From contig NZ_CANLTL010000005.1 in NCBI RefSeq assembly GCF_947494015.1, forward strand, positions 62,001 to 126,000: 64,000 nucleotides of DNA, in the 5' to 3' direction. Within the stretch, counting starts at the first letter, position 1. Every line of letters starts with the position of its first letter. The stretch is from an uncultured Cellulomonas sp. (GTDB taxonomy: Bacteria; Actinomycetota; Actinomycetes; Actinomycetales; Cellulomonadaceae). The notes below the pieces were generated by a model. That model did not search any database. It saw only the letters and a list, made by a program, of their open reading frames with translations, and was not told the origin of the DNA. This document shows, in pieces, positions 45,015 through 52,503 of the stretch. The position numbers and the translations under genes are program-made.

Positions 45015-45075
45015 GCCGGGTGAGACGTCGTGGACCGATCACGGCGCCCCGGCGGTCCACTCCGTCGCACTCGGC
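45015..45075. repeat. Intergenic hairpin repeat, copy 4 (degenerate)
   Basis: Directly behind copy 3. Inner arms 45024-45037 and 45053-45066 pair except for two mismatches in the variable core (TCG opposite CTC). The outer arms differ from the consensus at two places. Its loop (ATCACGGCGCCCCGG) is nearly identical to that of copy 3, so the two probably arose by tandem duplication. Confidence 0.75.
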
Positions 45076-45112
45076 GGGGAGGGGTCGGGTGGGTCGGGAC
45101 TACCCTGGAGCC

Positions 45113-46486
45113 ATGACGACGCTGACCGATCCCTCGAACGCGCCCGCGCCCGGGACCGACGTCACAGCAGCCGACACGGCGGCCGCCGGGTCGGCCGCGA
45201 CCAGCGGCGTCCACCCGTCGGACGCCGTGCGCGACGCCGTCCTGGACGCCGCCCGCCGCGCCCGCGTCGCCGCCCGCGCCCTGGCCACCGCGACCCGCGC
45301 GACCAAGGACGCCGCGGTGCTCGCGCTGGCCGATGCCCTGGTCGCCGCGACCGACGAGATCGTCGCCGCCAACGCCGACGACCTGCGCCGCGGACGCGAG
45401 AACGGGACCTCCGAGGGCCTGCTGGACCGGCTGGCGCTCACCCCGGAGCGGATCGTCGCGATCGCGGACGCGCTGCGCCAGCTGGCGGCCCTGCCGGACC
45501 CGGTCGGGGAGGTCGTGCGCGGCTCGACGCTGCCCAACGGTCTGCGGCTGCGGCAGGTCCGGGTGCCCATGGGGGTGGTCGGGATGATCTACGAGGCTCG
45601 CCCGAACGTCACGGTCGACGCGGCCGGGCTCGCACTCAAGAGCGGCAACGCCGTCATCCTGCGCGGTGGCTCGGCCGCGGCCCGGTCCAACGAGGTCATC
45701 GTCTCGGTGCTCTCGCGCGCCCTCGTCGGCCAGGGTCTGCCCGCGGACGCCGTGCAGTCCATCGACGCTCACGGTCGCGCCGGCGCGGTCGCGCTGATGC
45801 ACGCCCGCGGCCTGGTCGACCTGCTGGTGCCACGCGGCGGAGCCGACCTCATCCAGACCGTGGTGCGTGAGTCCACCGTCCCCGTCGTCGAGACGGGGAC
45901 CGGCAACTGCCACGTGTACGTCGACGCGTCCGCCGACCCGGCCATGGCGCTCGGCATCCTGCTCAACTCCAAGACGCAGCGCACCGGGGTGTGCAACGCC
46001 GCGGAGACGCTGCTCGTGCACGCCGACGCCGCCCCGACGTTCCTGCCCGCCGCGCTGGCCGCACTGGCCGACGCGGGCGTCGTCCTGCACGGCGACGAGC
46101 GGACCGCCGCGCTGGCCCCCGACGGCGTGGCGGTGCTCCCCGCCACGGACGACGACTGGGCCCGGGAGTACCTCGCCCTGGAGATCGCGGTCGGCGTGGT
46201 GGACGACCTCGGCGCCGCCATCGAGCACATCCGCCGGTGGACGTCCGGCCACACCGAGGCGATCGTCACCCGCGACCTCGGCTCGTCCGAGCGCTTCGTC
46301 GCCGAGCTGGACTCGGCGGCGATCATGGTGAACGCCTCCACACGGTTCACCGACGGCGGCCAGCTCGGGCTGGGCGCCGAGATCGGCATCTCGACCCAGA
46401 AGCTCCACGCCCGGGGCCCGATGGGGCTGGCGGAGCTGACGACCACCAAGTGGATCGTCCAGGGCGAGGGTCACGTCCGCGCCTGA
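45113..46486 (+). CDS. proA: Gamma-glutamyl phosphate reductase
   Basis: A 457-residue ALDH-fold enzyme reducing glutamyl-5-phosphate to the semialdehyde in proline synthesis. The catalytic cysteine is C294 in [14 protein letters not shown]. Other signatures are [39 protein letters not shown] and [35 protein letters not shown]. About 35 poorly conserved residues precede the domain. The ATG at 45113 follows CTGGAG. An in-frame extension upstream would translate the hairpin repeats and was rejected. Confidence 0.96.
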   Translation: MTTLTDPSNAPAPGTDVTAADTAAAGSAATSGVHPSDAVRDAVLDAARRARVAARALATATRATKDAAVLALADALVAATDEIVAANADDLRRGRENGTSEGLLDRLALTPERIVAIADALRQLAALPDPVGEVVRGSTLPNGLRLRQVRVPMGVVGMIYEARPNVTVDAAGLALKSGNAVILRGGSAAARSNEVIVSVLSRALVGQGLPADAVQSIDAHGRAGAVALMHARGLVDLLVPRGGADLIQTVVRESTVPVVETGTGNCHVYVDASADPAMALGILLNSKTQRTGVCNAAETLLVHADAAPTFLPAALAALADAGVVLHGDERTAALAPDGVAVLPATDDDWAREYLALEIAVGVVDDLGAAIEHIRRWTSGHTEAIVTRDLGSSERFVAELDSAAIMVNASTRFTDGGQLGLGAEIGISTQKLHARGPMGLAELTTTKWIVQGEGHVRA

Positions 46487-46564
46487 CCGCACCGCATGCC
46501 AGACTGGTCATCGGTCCGTGGGCAGGTGCCCCGTCGACGCGAACCACACCACCAGGAGGATGAC

Positions 46565-46717
46565 GTGAACGCTGCCCTGAGGCTCTCGGCGGAGGTCACC
46601 GAGCACGCGAACGAGCTGCCGGTCGACCCCGTCGTGTACGGGGTGGGTGGCTTCGGTGCTCTCGTCGCACTGCTGCTCGTGACCTACGCGTTCCGCAGCG
46701 TGGGGTCGCGCCACTGA
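46565..46717 (+). CDS. 50-residue single-pass membrane protein
   Basis: A tiny protein: 22 polar residues ([22 protein letters not shown]), then a transmembrane segment ([21 protein letters not shown]) and a short basic end RSVGSRH. A perfect AGGAGG at 46555-46560, four bases before the GTG, makes translation very likely. The [14 protein letters not shown]-transmembrane pattern recurs in small proteins between proA and nadD in Micrococcales. Function unknown. Confidence 0.8.
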   Translation: MNAALRLSAEVTEHANELPVDPVVYGVGGFGALVALLLVTYAFRSVGSRH

Positions 46718-46740
46718 GCGTCCAGGCCGCCGGTTCGCCC

Positions 46741-47346
46741 GTGGAGCAGCGGCGCCCCCGCATCGGGGTGATGGGTGGCACGTTCGACCCGGTCCACCAC
46801 GGGCACCTCGTGGCGGCCAGCGAGGTCGCCGCGCGGTACGCGCTCGACGAGGTCGTGTTCGTGCCGACGGCGATGCCGGTGTTCAAGCAGGAGCAGCGCG
46901 TCTCCCCGCCCGAGGACCGCTACCTCATGACGGTGATCGCGACCGCGTCCAACCCCCGGTTCACCGTCAGCCGCGTCGACATCGACCGCGGCGGCGTGAC
47001 CTACACCGTGGACACCCTGCGCGAGCTCGCGGCGTCCCGGCCCGACGCCGACCTGTTCTTCATCACCGGGGCCGACGCGCTCGAGCAGATCCTGCGCTGG
47101 AAGGACGCCGACGAGGTGTTCCGGATGGCCCGGTTCGTGGGCGTGACCCGCCCGGGCCACCACCTGTCGCTGGACGGGCTGCCGGCCGACCGGGTCAGCG
47201 AGCTCGAGATCCCCGCGCTGGCCATCTCGTCGACGGACATCCGGGTGCGGGCGGCCGCGGGGCAGCCGGTCTGGTATCTCGTGCCGGACGGCGTGGTGCA
47301 GTACATCGCGAAGCACGGCCTGTATCGGGGGCACGACGATGAGTAA
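46741..47346 (+). CDS. nadD: Nicotinate-nucleotide adenylyltransferase
   Basis: A 201-residue nucleotidyltransferase converting nicotinate mononucleotide to deamido-NAD. The ATP site HxGH is H19-H-G-H22 in [15 protein letters not shown]. The ISSTDIR motif is ISSTDIRVR near 160. The open frame continues upstream to the previous stop, so a slightly longer N-terminus is possible. The 3' end overlaps the following Pro-rich protein by 8 bp, and rsfS follows that, giving the usual nadD-x-rsfS order. Confidence 0.95.
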   Translation: MEQRRPRIGVMGGTFDPVHHGHLVAASEVAARYALDEVVFVPTAMPVFKQEQRVSPPEDRYLMTVIATASNPRFTVSRVDIDRGGVTYTVDTLRELAASRPDADLFFITGADALEQILRWKDADEVFRMARFVGVTRPGHHLSLDGLPADRVSELEIPALAISSTDIRVRAAAGQPVWYLVPDGVVQYIAKHGLYRGHDDE

Positions 47347-48754
47347 CGAGGTCGGCGAGCGACGGCGGCGCCGCGAGCTCGAGCGCGCGCGAGAGCAGGC
47401 GACGGCCGGTGGGGCGGCCGCCCCGGGTGACGGCACCGGCACACGCGAGGAGACCGCCGGGGCGCCGTCGTCCGCCGGCGACGGTCAGGCGCCCGCGCCC
47501 GCGCCCGCGTCCGCCGGACCGGGCACGTCCGACCCGGTGGGTGCGGCCCCCGCGCACCCGGCCACGTCCGACCGCCCCGCGGGGGACGCCGAGGACGCGC
47601 CCCGGCCGACGTCCCGCCGGGAGCTGCGCGAGCGCGAGCGCCGGCTCGCGGCGCAGACCGGTCAGCAGCCCGTGGTCGACGCCGCCCCGGCCGCGCGGGC
47701 GGGGCGTGCGGAGCCGAGCCGGCACGCCGTCGCACCGGCGCCCGGGAGCGACCCGGCGACCGGACCGCTGCCCCCCGGTGGCCCGCGCGCCGATGCCGGC
47801 ACCCCGGTCGTGCCGGCCGGTTCCGACGCCTCGCCCGACGCGCGTCCCGGCAGCACCACGGCGACGGCGCGGGCGAGCGACCCCGACGCGCAGACCCGCC
47901 CGGGCCCCTCGGCGACGCCGGGCGACGGGGACGCCGGCACCCCGGGTGACCGCGACACGCCGATCCGCCCGGGCACCACGGCTCGGGGGGCCACCGCATG
48001 GAACCCGCTGCGACGACTCGTGCGCCGGGGGCCGGCTGGGCCGCCCACGCCACGTCCGGACAGCGACACCGGCGCGACCGCGCCGACGACGCCGACCGCG
48101 CCGACCGCGCCGACCGCGCCGACCGCGCCGACTGCGCAGCCAGGCGCGCCGACCGCGCCACCGGGTGTGCCGGCCCAGCGCGGCGGCCCCCGAGCCCAGC
48201 CGTCGGCATCCACCACCGCGCCCTCCCCCCGACCGTCACCTCCCGCACCGGTCGACGCTCCGACCGATCCGCCGGCCGACCCGCGGGCCGACGCACCCGC
48301 CGGCCCGGCGCGTGCCGCCACCATCTGGCCGGCGATCACCGCACCCGACGCGCGGCCGGCGGCGACCGCGCCGCCGGCCACGACCCCGGCCACGACCCCG
48401 GCCACGACCCCGGCCACGGCGCCGATCCCCGGCTCGGCCGCCGTGGGAGCTCCGGCGACCGGACCGGTCGTCCCGGACCGGGTCCCCCGGCCGGCGGGCC
48501 CGGTCGGGGCGACCGACGACGCGGCCGACGTCACCAGCCCCGGCCCCCGCGCCGAGGACCTCGACGACACGCCCGAGGAGCCGCACCGCTACACGGTCAA
48601 GCACCTCCTCGCGCTCGCGGTCGTCGCGTTCGTGCTCGCCTTCCTCATCTGGTCCCTCGTCACCGGCGCGACCGACTCCGGTGCGACCAGCGCCGCGTGG
48701 CCCGCCACCATCTCGCTGCCGGAGCACCCGGCCGCACACCTAGGAGAACTGTGA
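47339..48754 (+). CDS. Pro/Thr/Ala-rich single-pass membrane protein
   Basis: A 471-residue protein beginning [20 protein letters not shown], with a second basic helix [16 protein letters not shown] near 85-100. A 300-residue disordered stretch dominated by Pro, Ala, Thr and Gly follows, then one transmembrane helix ([20 protein letters not shown], about 425-445) and a 25-residue outer tail. Tandem coding repeats (PTA units near 48085-48140, TPAT units near 48380-48420) show slippage-type growth. The location between nadD and rsfS is conserved in Micrococcales, often for LytR-like or hypothetical proteins. No catalytic domain is visible. Confidence 0.7.
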   Translation: MSNEVGERRRRRELERAREQATAGGAAAPGDGTGTREETAGAPSSAGDGQAPAPAPASAGPGTSDPVGAAPAHPATSDRPAGDAEDAPRPTSRRELRERERRLAAQTGQQPVVDAAPAARAGRAEPSRHAVAPAPGSDPATGPLPPGGPRADAGTPVVPAGSDASPDARPGSTTATARASDPDAQTRPGPSATPGDGDAGTPGDRDTPIRPGTTARGATAWNPLRRLVRRGPAGPPTPRPDSDTGATAPTTPTAPTAPTAPTAPTAQPGAPTAPPGVPAQRGGPRAQPSASTTAPSPRPSPPAPVDAPTDPPADPRADAPAGPARAATIWPAITAPDARPAATAPPATTPATTPATTPATAPIPGSAAVGAPATGPVVPDRVPRPAGPVGATDDAADVTSPGPRAEDLDDTPEEPHRYTVKHLLALAVVAFVLAFLIWSLVTGATDSGATSAAWPATISLPEHPAAHLGEL

Positions 48755-49146
48755 CCGCCACCGACCGTGCCGTGGAGCTCGCGATCACCGCAGCCCGCGC
48801 GGCCTCCGACCTCAAGGCCGACGAGATCATCGCCCTGGACGTCAGTGAGCAGCTCGTCCTGACGGACGTCTTCCTCATCGCCTCCGGCACCAACGAGCGG
48901 CAGGTCTCGGCCATCGTCGACGCCGTCGAGGAGGCGCTGCACCGAGCCGGGGTCAAGGCGATCCGCCGCGAGGGCAAGAGCGAGGGCCGCTGGGTCCTGC
49001 TCGACTTCGGCGACATCGTGGTGCACGTCCAGCACGCCGAGGACCGCGTCTACTACGCGCTCGAGCGGCTCTGGAAGGACTGCCCCGTGGTCGAGCTCCC
49101 CGCAGACGCTCGTGGCGGGGACGGCGGGACGGGCACCGCGGAGTGA
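48751..49146 (+). CDS. rsfS: Ribosomal silencing factor
   Basis: A 131-residue RsfS/Iojap protein that binds L14 and blocks subunit joining when nutrients are scarce. Signatures: ADEIIALDVSEQLVLTDVFLIASGTNERQVSAIVDAVEE and GRWVLLDFGDIVVHVQHAEDRVYYALERLW. The start GTG is preceded by AGGAGA. It overlaps the preceding gene stop and the following phosphatase start by 4 bp. Confidence 0.96.
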   Translation: MTATDRAVELAITAARAASDLKADEIIALDVSEQLVLTDVFLIASGTNERQVSAIVDAVEEALHRAGVKAIRREGKSEGRWVLLDFGDIVVHVQHAEDRVYYALERLWKDCPVVELPADARGGDGGTGTAE

Positions 49147-49847
49147 CCGCCGGGACCGTGCTGCTGTGGCGGCACGGCCGCACGGCGCACAACCTCGCGC
49201 TGCGGCTCCAGGGACAGGTCGACATCCCGCTCGACGACGTCGGCCACCGCCAGGCGGCCGCGGCCGCGGCCGCGCTGGCCGAGACGGTCACCGTGGACGC
49301 GATCGTCACCTCCGACCTGGGCCGCGCCCGCGCGACCGCGGCGCACCTCGCGGACCGCGTCGGCCACCGGCCGGTCGTGGACGCGCGGCTGCGGGAGCGC
49401 AGCTTCGGCGACTGGGAGGGGCTGACCGGGGAGGAGATCTCCGCCCGCTGGCCCGAGCAGTTCACGGCGTGGCGGACCGGGGGAGAGCCCGAGGGGGTCG
49501 GTGCCGAGACGCGCGCCGTCGTCGCCGAGCGCATGGTCGCGGCGGTGACCGAGCACGCCGGCCGGCTGGAGTCGGCGCAGACCCTGGTCGTCGTCGCGCA
49601 CGGTGCGGCGATCACGCTCGCCGTGACGGCGCTGCTGGGGCTCGACCCGCTGTGGCGGGGCATCGCCGGCCTGACCAACGCGCACTGGTCCGAGCTGCGT
49701 CGCAACCCGTCCGGGGTGGAGCCGGGGTGGCGCCTGTTCGGTCACGACCTCGGGCCGTCGACGTCGATCGCCGAGTGGAACGCGGGCACCGCGCTGGACG
49801 CGGTCGCGGGCCTGACCGCCGACGTCGGCGCTCCCGCGGACGCGTGA
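49143..49847 (+). CDS. Histidine phosphatase family protein
   Basis: A 234-residue phosphoglycerate-mutase-like phosphatase. The catalytic R-H-G is in LLWRHGRTAHN (His near residue 10). Partner residues are visible in RERSFGDWEGLTG and VVVAHGAAITLAV. In mycobacteria the gene in this place encodes glucosyl-3-phosphoglycerate phosphatase (GpgP), so that role is a possibility, not shown here. GTGA overlap with rsfS. It is the last core gene before tRNA-Ala. Confidence 0.9.
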   Translation: MTAGTVLLWRHGRTAHNLALRLQGQVDIPLDDVGHRQAAAAAAALAETVTVDAIVTSDLGRARATAAHLADRVGHRPVVDARLRERSFGDWEGLTGEEISARWPEQFTAWRTGGEPEGVGAETRAVVAERMVAAVTEHAGRLESAQTLVVVAHGAAITLAVTALLGLDPLWRGIAGLTNAHWSELRRNPSGVEPGWRLFGHDLGPSTSIAEWNAGTALDAVAGLTADVGAPADA

Positions 49848-49868
49848 CCGGCGCCACGTCGGCGCCGA

Positions 49869-49899
49869 TTGGCTTTCCGCCCTGGACCTGACCTAGACT
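49869..49899 (+). promoter_or_regulatory. Candidate tRNA-Ala promoter
   Basis: TTGGCT (49869-49874) and TAGACT (49894-49899), spacing 19 bp, 24 bp before the tRNA. Good -10, long spacing. Confidence 0.35.
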
Positions 49900-49922
49900 T
49901 CACGGGCGCCGCAAGGCGTGAC

Positions 49923-49997
<75 letters not shown>

Positions 49998-50010
49998 CGT
50001 AAGCGCTGGT

Positions 50011-50058
50011 CAGTGGCCACGTCGGGATCCTGGACACAGGAGCCGGACGTGGCCACTG
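50011..50058. repeat. Perfect 13-bp inverted repeat next to tRNA-Ala
   Basis: CAGTGGCCACGTC (50011-50023) and its exact reverse complement (50046-50058) enclose a smaller stem TCCTG/CAGGA. TGGACA occurs three times around and after it (50031, 50057, 50069). It is placed between the tRNA end and the excisionase gene, where terminator, arm-type or excisionase sites of an integrative element would be expected. Confidence 0.8.
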
Positions 50059-50156
50059 GACATTTTATGGACACTTATCGCCCGCACCTCGACCCGGCGG
50101 GCCGGTGTCTCGGGCCGCCTGGACGAGGTTGGGCCGCTCGGCGCCTACCTGCCCGT

Positions 50157-50387
50157 ATGGACGCTGATGTGCAGTCGCCCACACCGGCGACGATGACCCT
50201 GGCCGAGCTCGCCGACCACCTGTCGGTCACCCCGCAGGCGCTGTACGACCTGCGCTCCAAGGGCCGTGGCCCCCGGGGCTTTCGGGTCGGGCGCCAGCTG
50301 CGCTTCCGACCGGCCGAGGTCGAGGCGTGGATCGCCGGGCTCGAGGCCGCCGACGGCGCCCGCCACCGCCGGCGCGCAAGCACGTGA
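50157..50387 (+). CDS. Excisionase-like helix-turn-helix protein
   Basis: A 76-residue DNA-binding protein of the MerR/excisionase (HTH_17) type: MTLAELADHLSVTPQALYDLRSKGRGPRGFRVGRQLRFRPAEVEAWIAGL, ending in a basic tail RHRRRAST. The wing R-V-G-R-Q-L-R-F is characteristic. Such proteins direct the integrase towards excision. It overlaps the integrase by 4 bp (GTGA), the classic xis-int coupling of actinobacterial integrative elements. ATG 50157 gives the best-fitting N-terminus; the frame remains open upstream. Confidence 0.85.
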   Translation: MDADVQSPTPATMTLAELADHLSVTPQALYDLRSKGRGPRGFRVGRQLRFRPAEVEAWIAGLEAADGARHRRRAST

Positions 50388-51661
50388 GCCGCGGGCGCCC
50401 ACGCACCGCGATCGGCACCTTCGGTGAGATCGCCGTGACTGACCTGGGAGGTCGCTACCGGGCACTGACCCGCTACCGCGACCTGGACGGCCGGCTGCGC
50501 AAGGTGACCGCGGTCGCGGGAACGCCGCGAGCGGCGCAGGCGCGGCTCAAGGCGCGGCTGACCGACCGGCCGGGGTACGGCAGCGGGGGAGTGCTGGGCG
50601 TGGCCAGCGGCTTCGGCGAGCTCTGCGAGCTGTGGCTGGTCGACCTGCAGCTGCGGGACATCTCCGAGGGCACCAAGACCAACTACCGCGACGACCTGCG
50701 CCTGCACGTGCGGCCCGCGTTCGACGCCTACACCCTCGGCGAGGTCACCACCGGCCGCGTCGAGTGGTTCCTCAAGCGCCAGGCAGCCACCTCCTACTCC
50801 CGCGCGAAACACCTGCGGACGCTGCTGAACCAGATGTTCGCCTTCGCGCTGCGGCACGACGCGCTTCCTCGCAATCCCGTCGAAGGCACCTCGCCCTTGG
50901 CCCGGCCTAGGCACCTCGTCCACGCCCTGACCCTCGAACAGGTCCAGGCCCTGCGTGCCGCCGCCGCGTCCTGGCGCACCGGACCCAACGTGAAGGGCCC
51001 CAAACCAGACGGGAAGGTCCGCGACATCTGCGAGGTGCTGCTAGGCACTGCCCTGCGGCCGGGCGAGGTGCTCGCGCTGCGGCCCTGCGACGTCACCGAG
51101 ACCACCGCCGGCATGGTCATCCACGTGCAGGGCACCGTCGTGCGCCGGACCGGGGTGGCCGACTTCCGCCAGGACCACCCCAAGACGGACGCCTCCAACC
51201 GCCGCGTGGCCGTGCCAGAGTTCGCCGCCGAGGTCCTTCGCCGGCGGCTCGCCACCATGGGAGCCGGTGAGCAGGAGCTCACGATCTTCCATAATAGCCA
51301 CGGGCACGTCCTGACACTGCACAACCTGCGACGGACCTTCCGGGAGTTCGTCAAGGACGCGGGCCTGGACGGCCTGGGGATCACACCGCGCTGGTACCGC
51401 CGCACCGGCGCAACCGTCATCGCGCGCGGGCTGGGCCTGGACGCCGCAGCGGCGGTTCTCGGGCACACCAGCACTGCTGTGACTCAGGGGCACTACGTGG
51501 CCGTCGACCCCACCGTCGACCATGCGCCGGCACACGTTCTTGATCTGACACTGCGGTCAGCCCATCCCGACGGGCGACTGCTGCGGTCGCCGGCCGGCGA
51601 CCACGAGGAGACCCTGCTGGAGCAAATCGACGACGGTGACGAGGAGGTCGGCCAACTATGA
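50384..51661 (+). CDS. Tyrosine recombinase / phage-type integrase
   Basis: A 425-residue site-specific recombinase. After an arm-binding N-terminus and an SAM-like core-binding domain (about 75-170), the catalytic domain shows R225 (TALRPGE), the box II arginine R339, H361 (VLGHT) and the nucleophile Y371 (QGHYV). In box II the usual H-x-x-R reads R336-W-Y-R339, so the first histidine is replaced by arginine. The C-terminus has a 45-residue acidic extension. It most likely integrated its element into the adjacent tRNA-Ala. Confidence 0.93.
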   Translation: MSRGRPRTAIGTFGEIAVTDLGGRYRALTRYRDLDGRLRKVTAVAGTPRAAQARLKARLTDRPGYGSGGVLGVASGFGELCELWLVDLQLRDISEGTKTNYRDDLRLHVRPAFDAYTLGEVTTGRVEWFLKRQAATSYSRAKHLRTLLNQMFAFALRHDALPRNPVEGTSPLARPRHLVHALTLEQVQALRAAAASWRTGPNVKGPKPDGKVRDICEVLLGTALRPGEVLALRPCDVTETTAGMVIHVQGTVVRRTGVADFRQDHPKTDASNRRVAVPEFAAEVLRRRLATMGAGEQELTIFHNSHGHVLTLHNLRRTFREFVKDAGLDGLGITPRWYRRTGATVIARGLGLDAAAAVLGHTSTAVTQGHYVAVDPTVDHAPAHVLDLTLRSAHPDGRLLRSPAGDHEETLLEQIDDGDEEVGQL

Positions 51662-51870
51662 CCTCGTGCGTCGGCGGTCGGGCAGCTCTCATACCCGAGG
51701 GCTATGGGGTCGCGGCTCCGGGCGGCGCAGACGCCGGCCGACGGGTCACGTCGAGCTCCGCGCCGGCCTCAGACCAGGTCGCCCCGGCGGCGCGGAGAAC
51801 CGGTCCCAGCAGCGCGACCCGCGCGTCCGCGCGTTGCCGCTCGAGCACCGCGCTGCGGGCAGATCCTGAG

Positions 51871-51897
51871 CCGCCGCCGCGCGGACTGCGGCGGCGG
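51871..51897. terminator. 10-bp perfect hairpin downstream of integrase
   Basis: CCGCCGCCGC (51871-51880) and GCGGCGGCGG (51888-51897) with a 7-base loop; no T-run. It could end the xis-int transcript. The 51662-51918 stretch around it holds no gene I can support. Confidence 0.35.
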
Positions 51898-51918
51898 GGC
51901 TGAACCGCCCCGGCTTCC

Positions 51919-52250
51919 ATGGCAGCACCCACGAGGTGCCCCGACGAGCTTTGGGAGCGAGCGATCCGGATGGCGCTAGAGGCGCGGCGTGACCCTGAGA
52001 CTAAGGTCGGCGCGCTGCGGCGGATCGGTGAGCAGCTGGCATCTACCCCGAGACGTTGTGGACCTGGGTAGAAGAGGACGAGGTCGACGCCGGGGACCGG
52101 CCCGGGACCACGACGTCGGACGCCCAGCGGTTGGTTGAGCTCGAGCGGGAGACCCGCGAGCTGCGGCGGTCGAACGCGATCCTGCGGTCGGCTTCGGCGT
52201 TCTTCGCGGCGGAGCTCGACCGCCCACAGCGGTGATCGTCGACTACTGAC
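51919..52250 (+). mobile_element. IS3-family orfA remnant, frameshifted, orfB truncated
   Basis: From ATG 51919 the frame reads MAAPTRCPDELWERAIRMAL and continues to GEQL. Here one base is missing near 52041, and the sense continues in the next frame as YPETLWTWVEEDEVDAG, then ELERETRELRRSNAILRSASAFFAAELD to TGA 52235. This is the HTH plus leucine-zipper orfA of an IS3-type element (LRRSNAIL motif). The start of orfB (VIVDY) is visible and then cut off. No inverted ends or DDE domain remain, so it is dead. Confidence 0.8.
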
Positions 52251-52437
52251 CGTCGTCACGTTGCGCCCGGCGTCGGAACGGGACGGGCGCGACGAGGTGG
52301 CGCCGCTCCGGCCGTGGTCTGTGCCTCGCAAGAGGCCAAGGTCCCGGGCCGGGGCGCCGGCGTCCGCCAAAATTCGCTGCCGGTGCGCGTTGACAGGCGA
52401 GATCGGCCGGCCGCGTGACACGGGGTGTGACATTCGC

Positions 52438-52466
52438 CTGACGACTCCTTGACCCGCTGCTAGGTT
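52438..52466 (+). promoter_or_regulatory. Candidate nar promoter
   Basis: CTGACG (52438-52443), 17-bp spacer, TAGGTT (52461-52466), about 38 bp before narK. The region 52251-52480 otherwise shows no gene, and I found no clear FNR/CRP or DosR palindrome in it. Confidence 0.3.
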
Positions 52467-52503
52467 CGCCGCACCCGCTGAGTCGATGTGCAGGGCTGAA
52501 GCA

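Noticed and set aside
44948-45112. In-frame 55-residue N-terminal extension of ProA
   Set aside because: It would translate hairpin copies 3 and 4, which are intergenic elsewhere. The conserved N-terminus and a ribosome site fit the ATG at 45113.
41855-46492. A 1545-codon reverse-strand open frame opposite obg, proB and proA
   Set aside because: Same artefact; no motif, and the forward strand carries three clear enzymes.
51658-51903. An 81-codon frame starting in the integrase stop codon (ATGA overlap)
   Set aside because: The overlap is tempting, but the translation is Ala/Arg/Pro/Ser-rich, contains the arms of the hairpin at 51871-51897 and matches nothing I know.
52236-52503. FNR/CRP or DosR-type operator upstream of narK
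   Set aside because: TGTGACATTCGCCTGA only half-matches a CRP-type site, and no GGGAC/GTCCC palindrome of DosR type is present.
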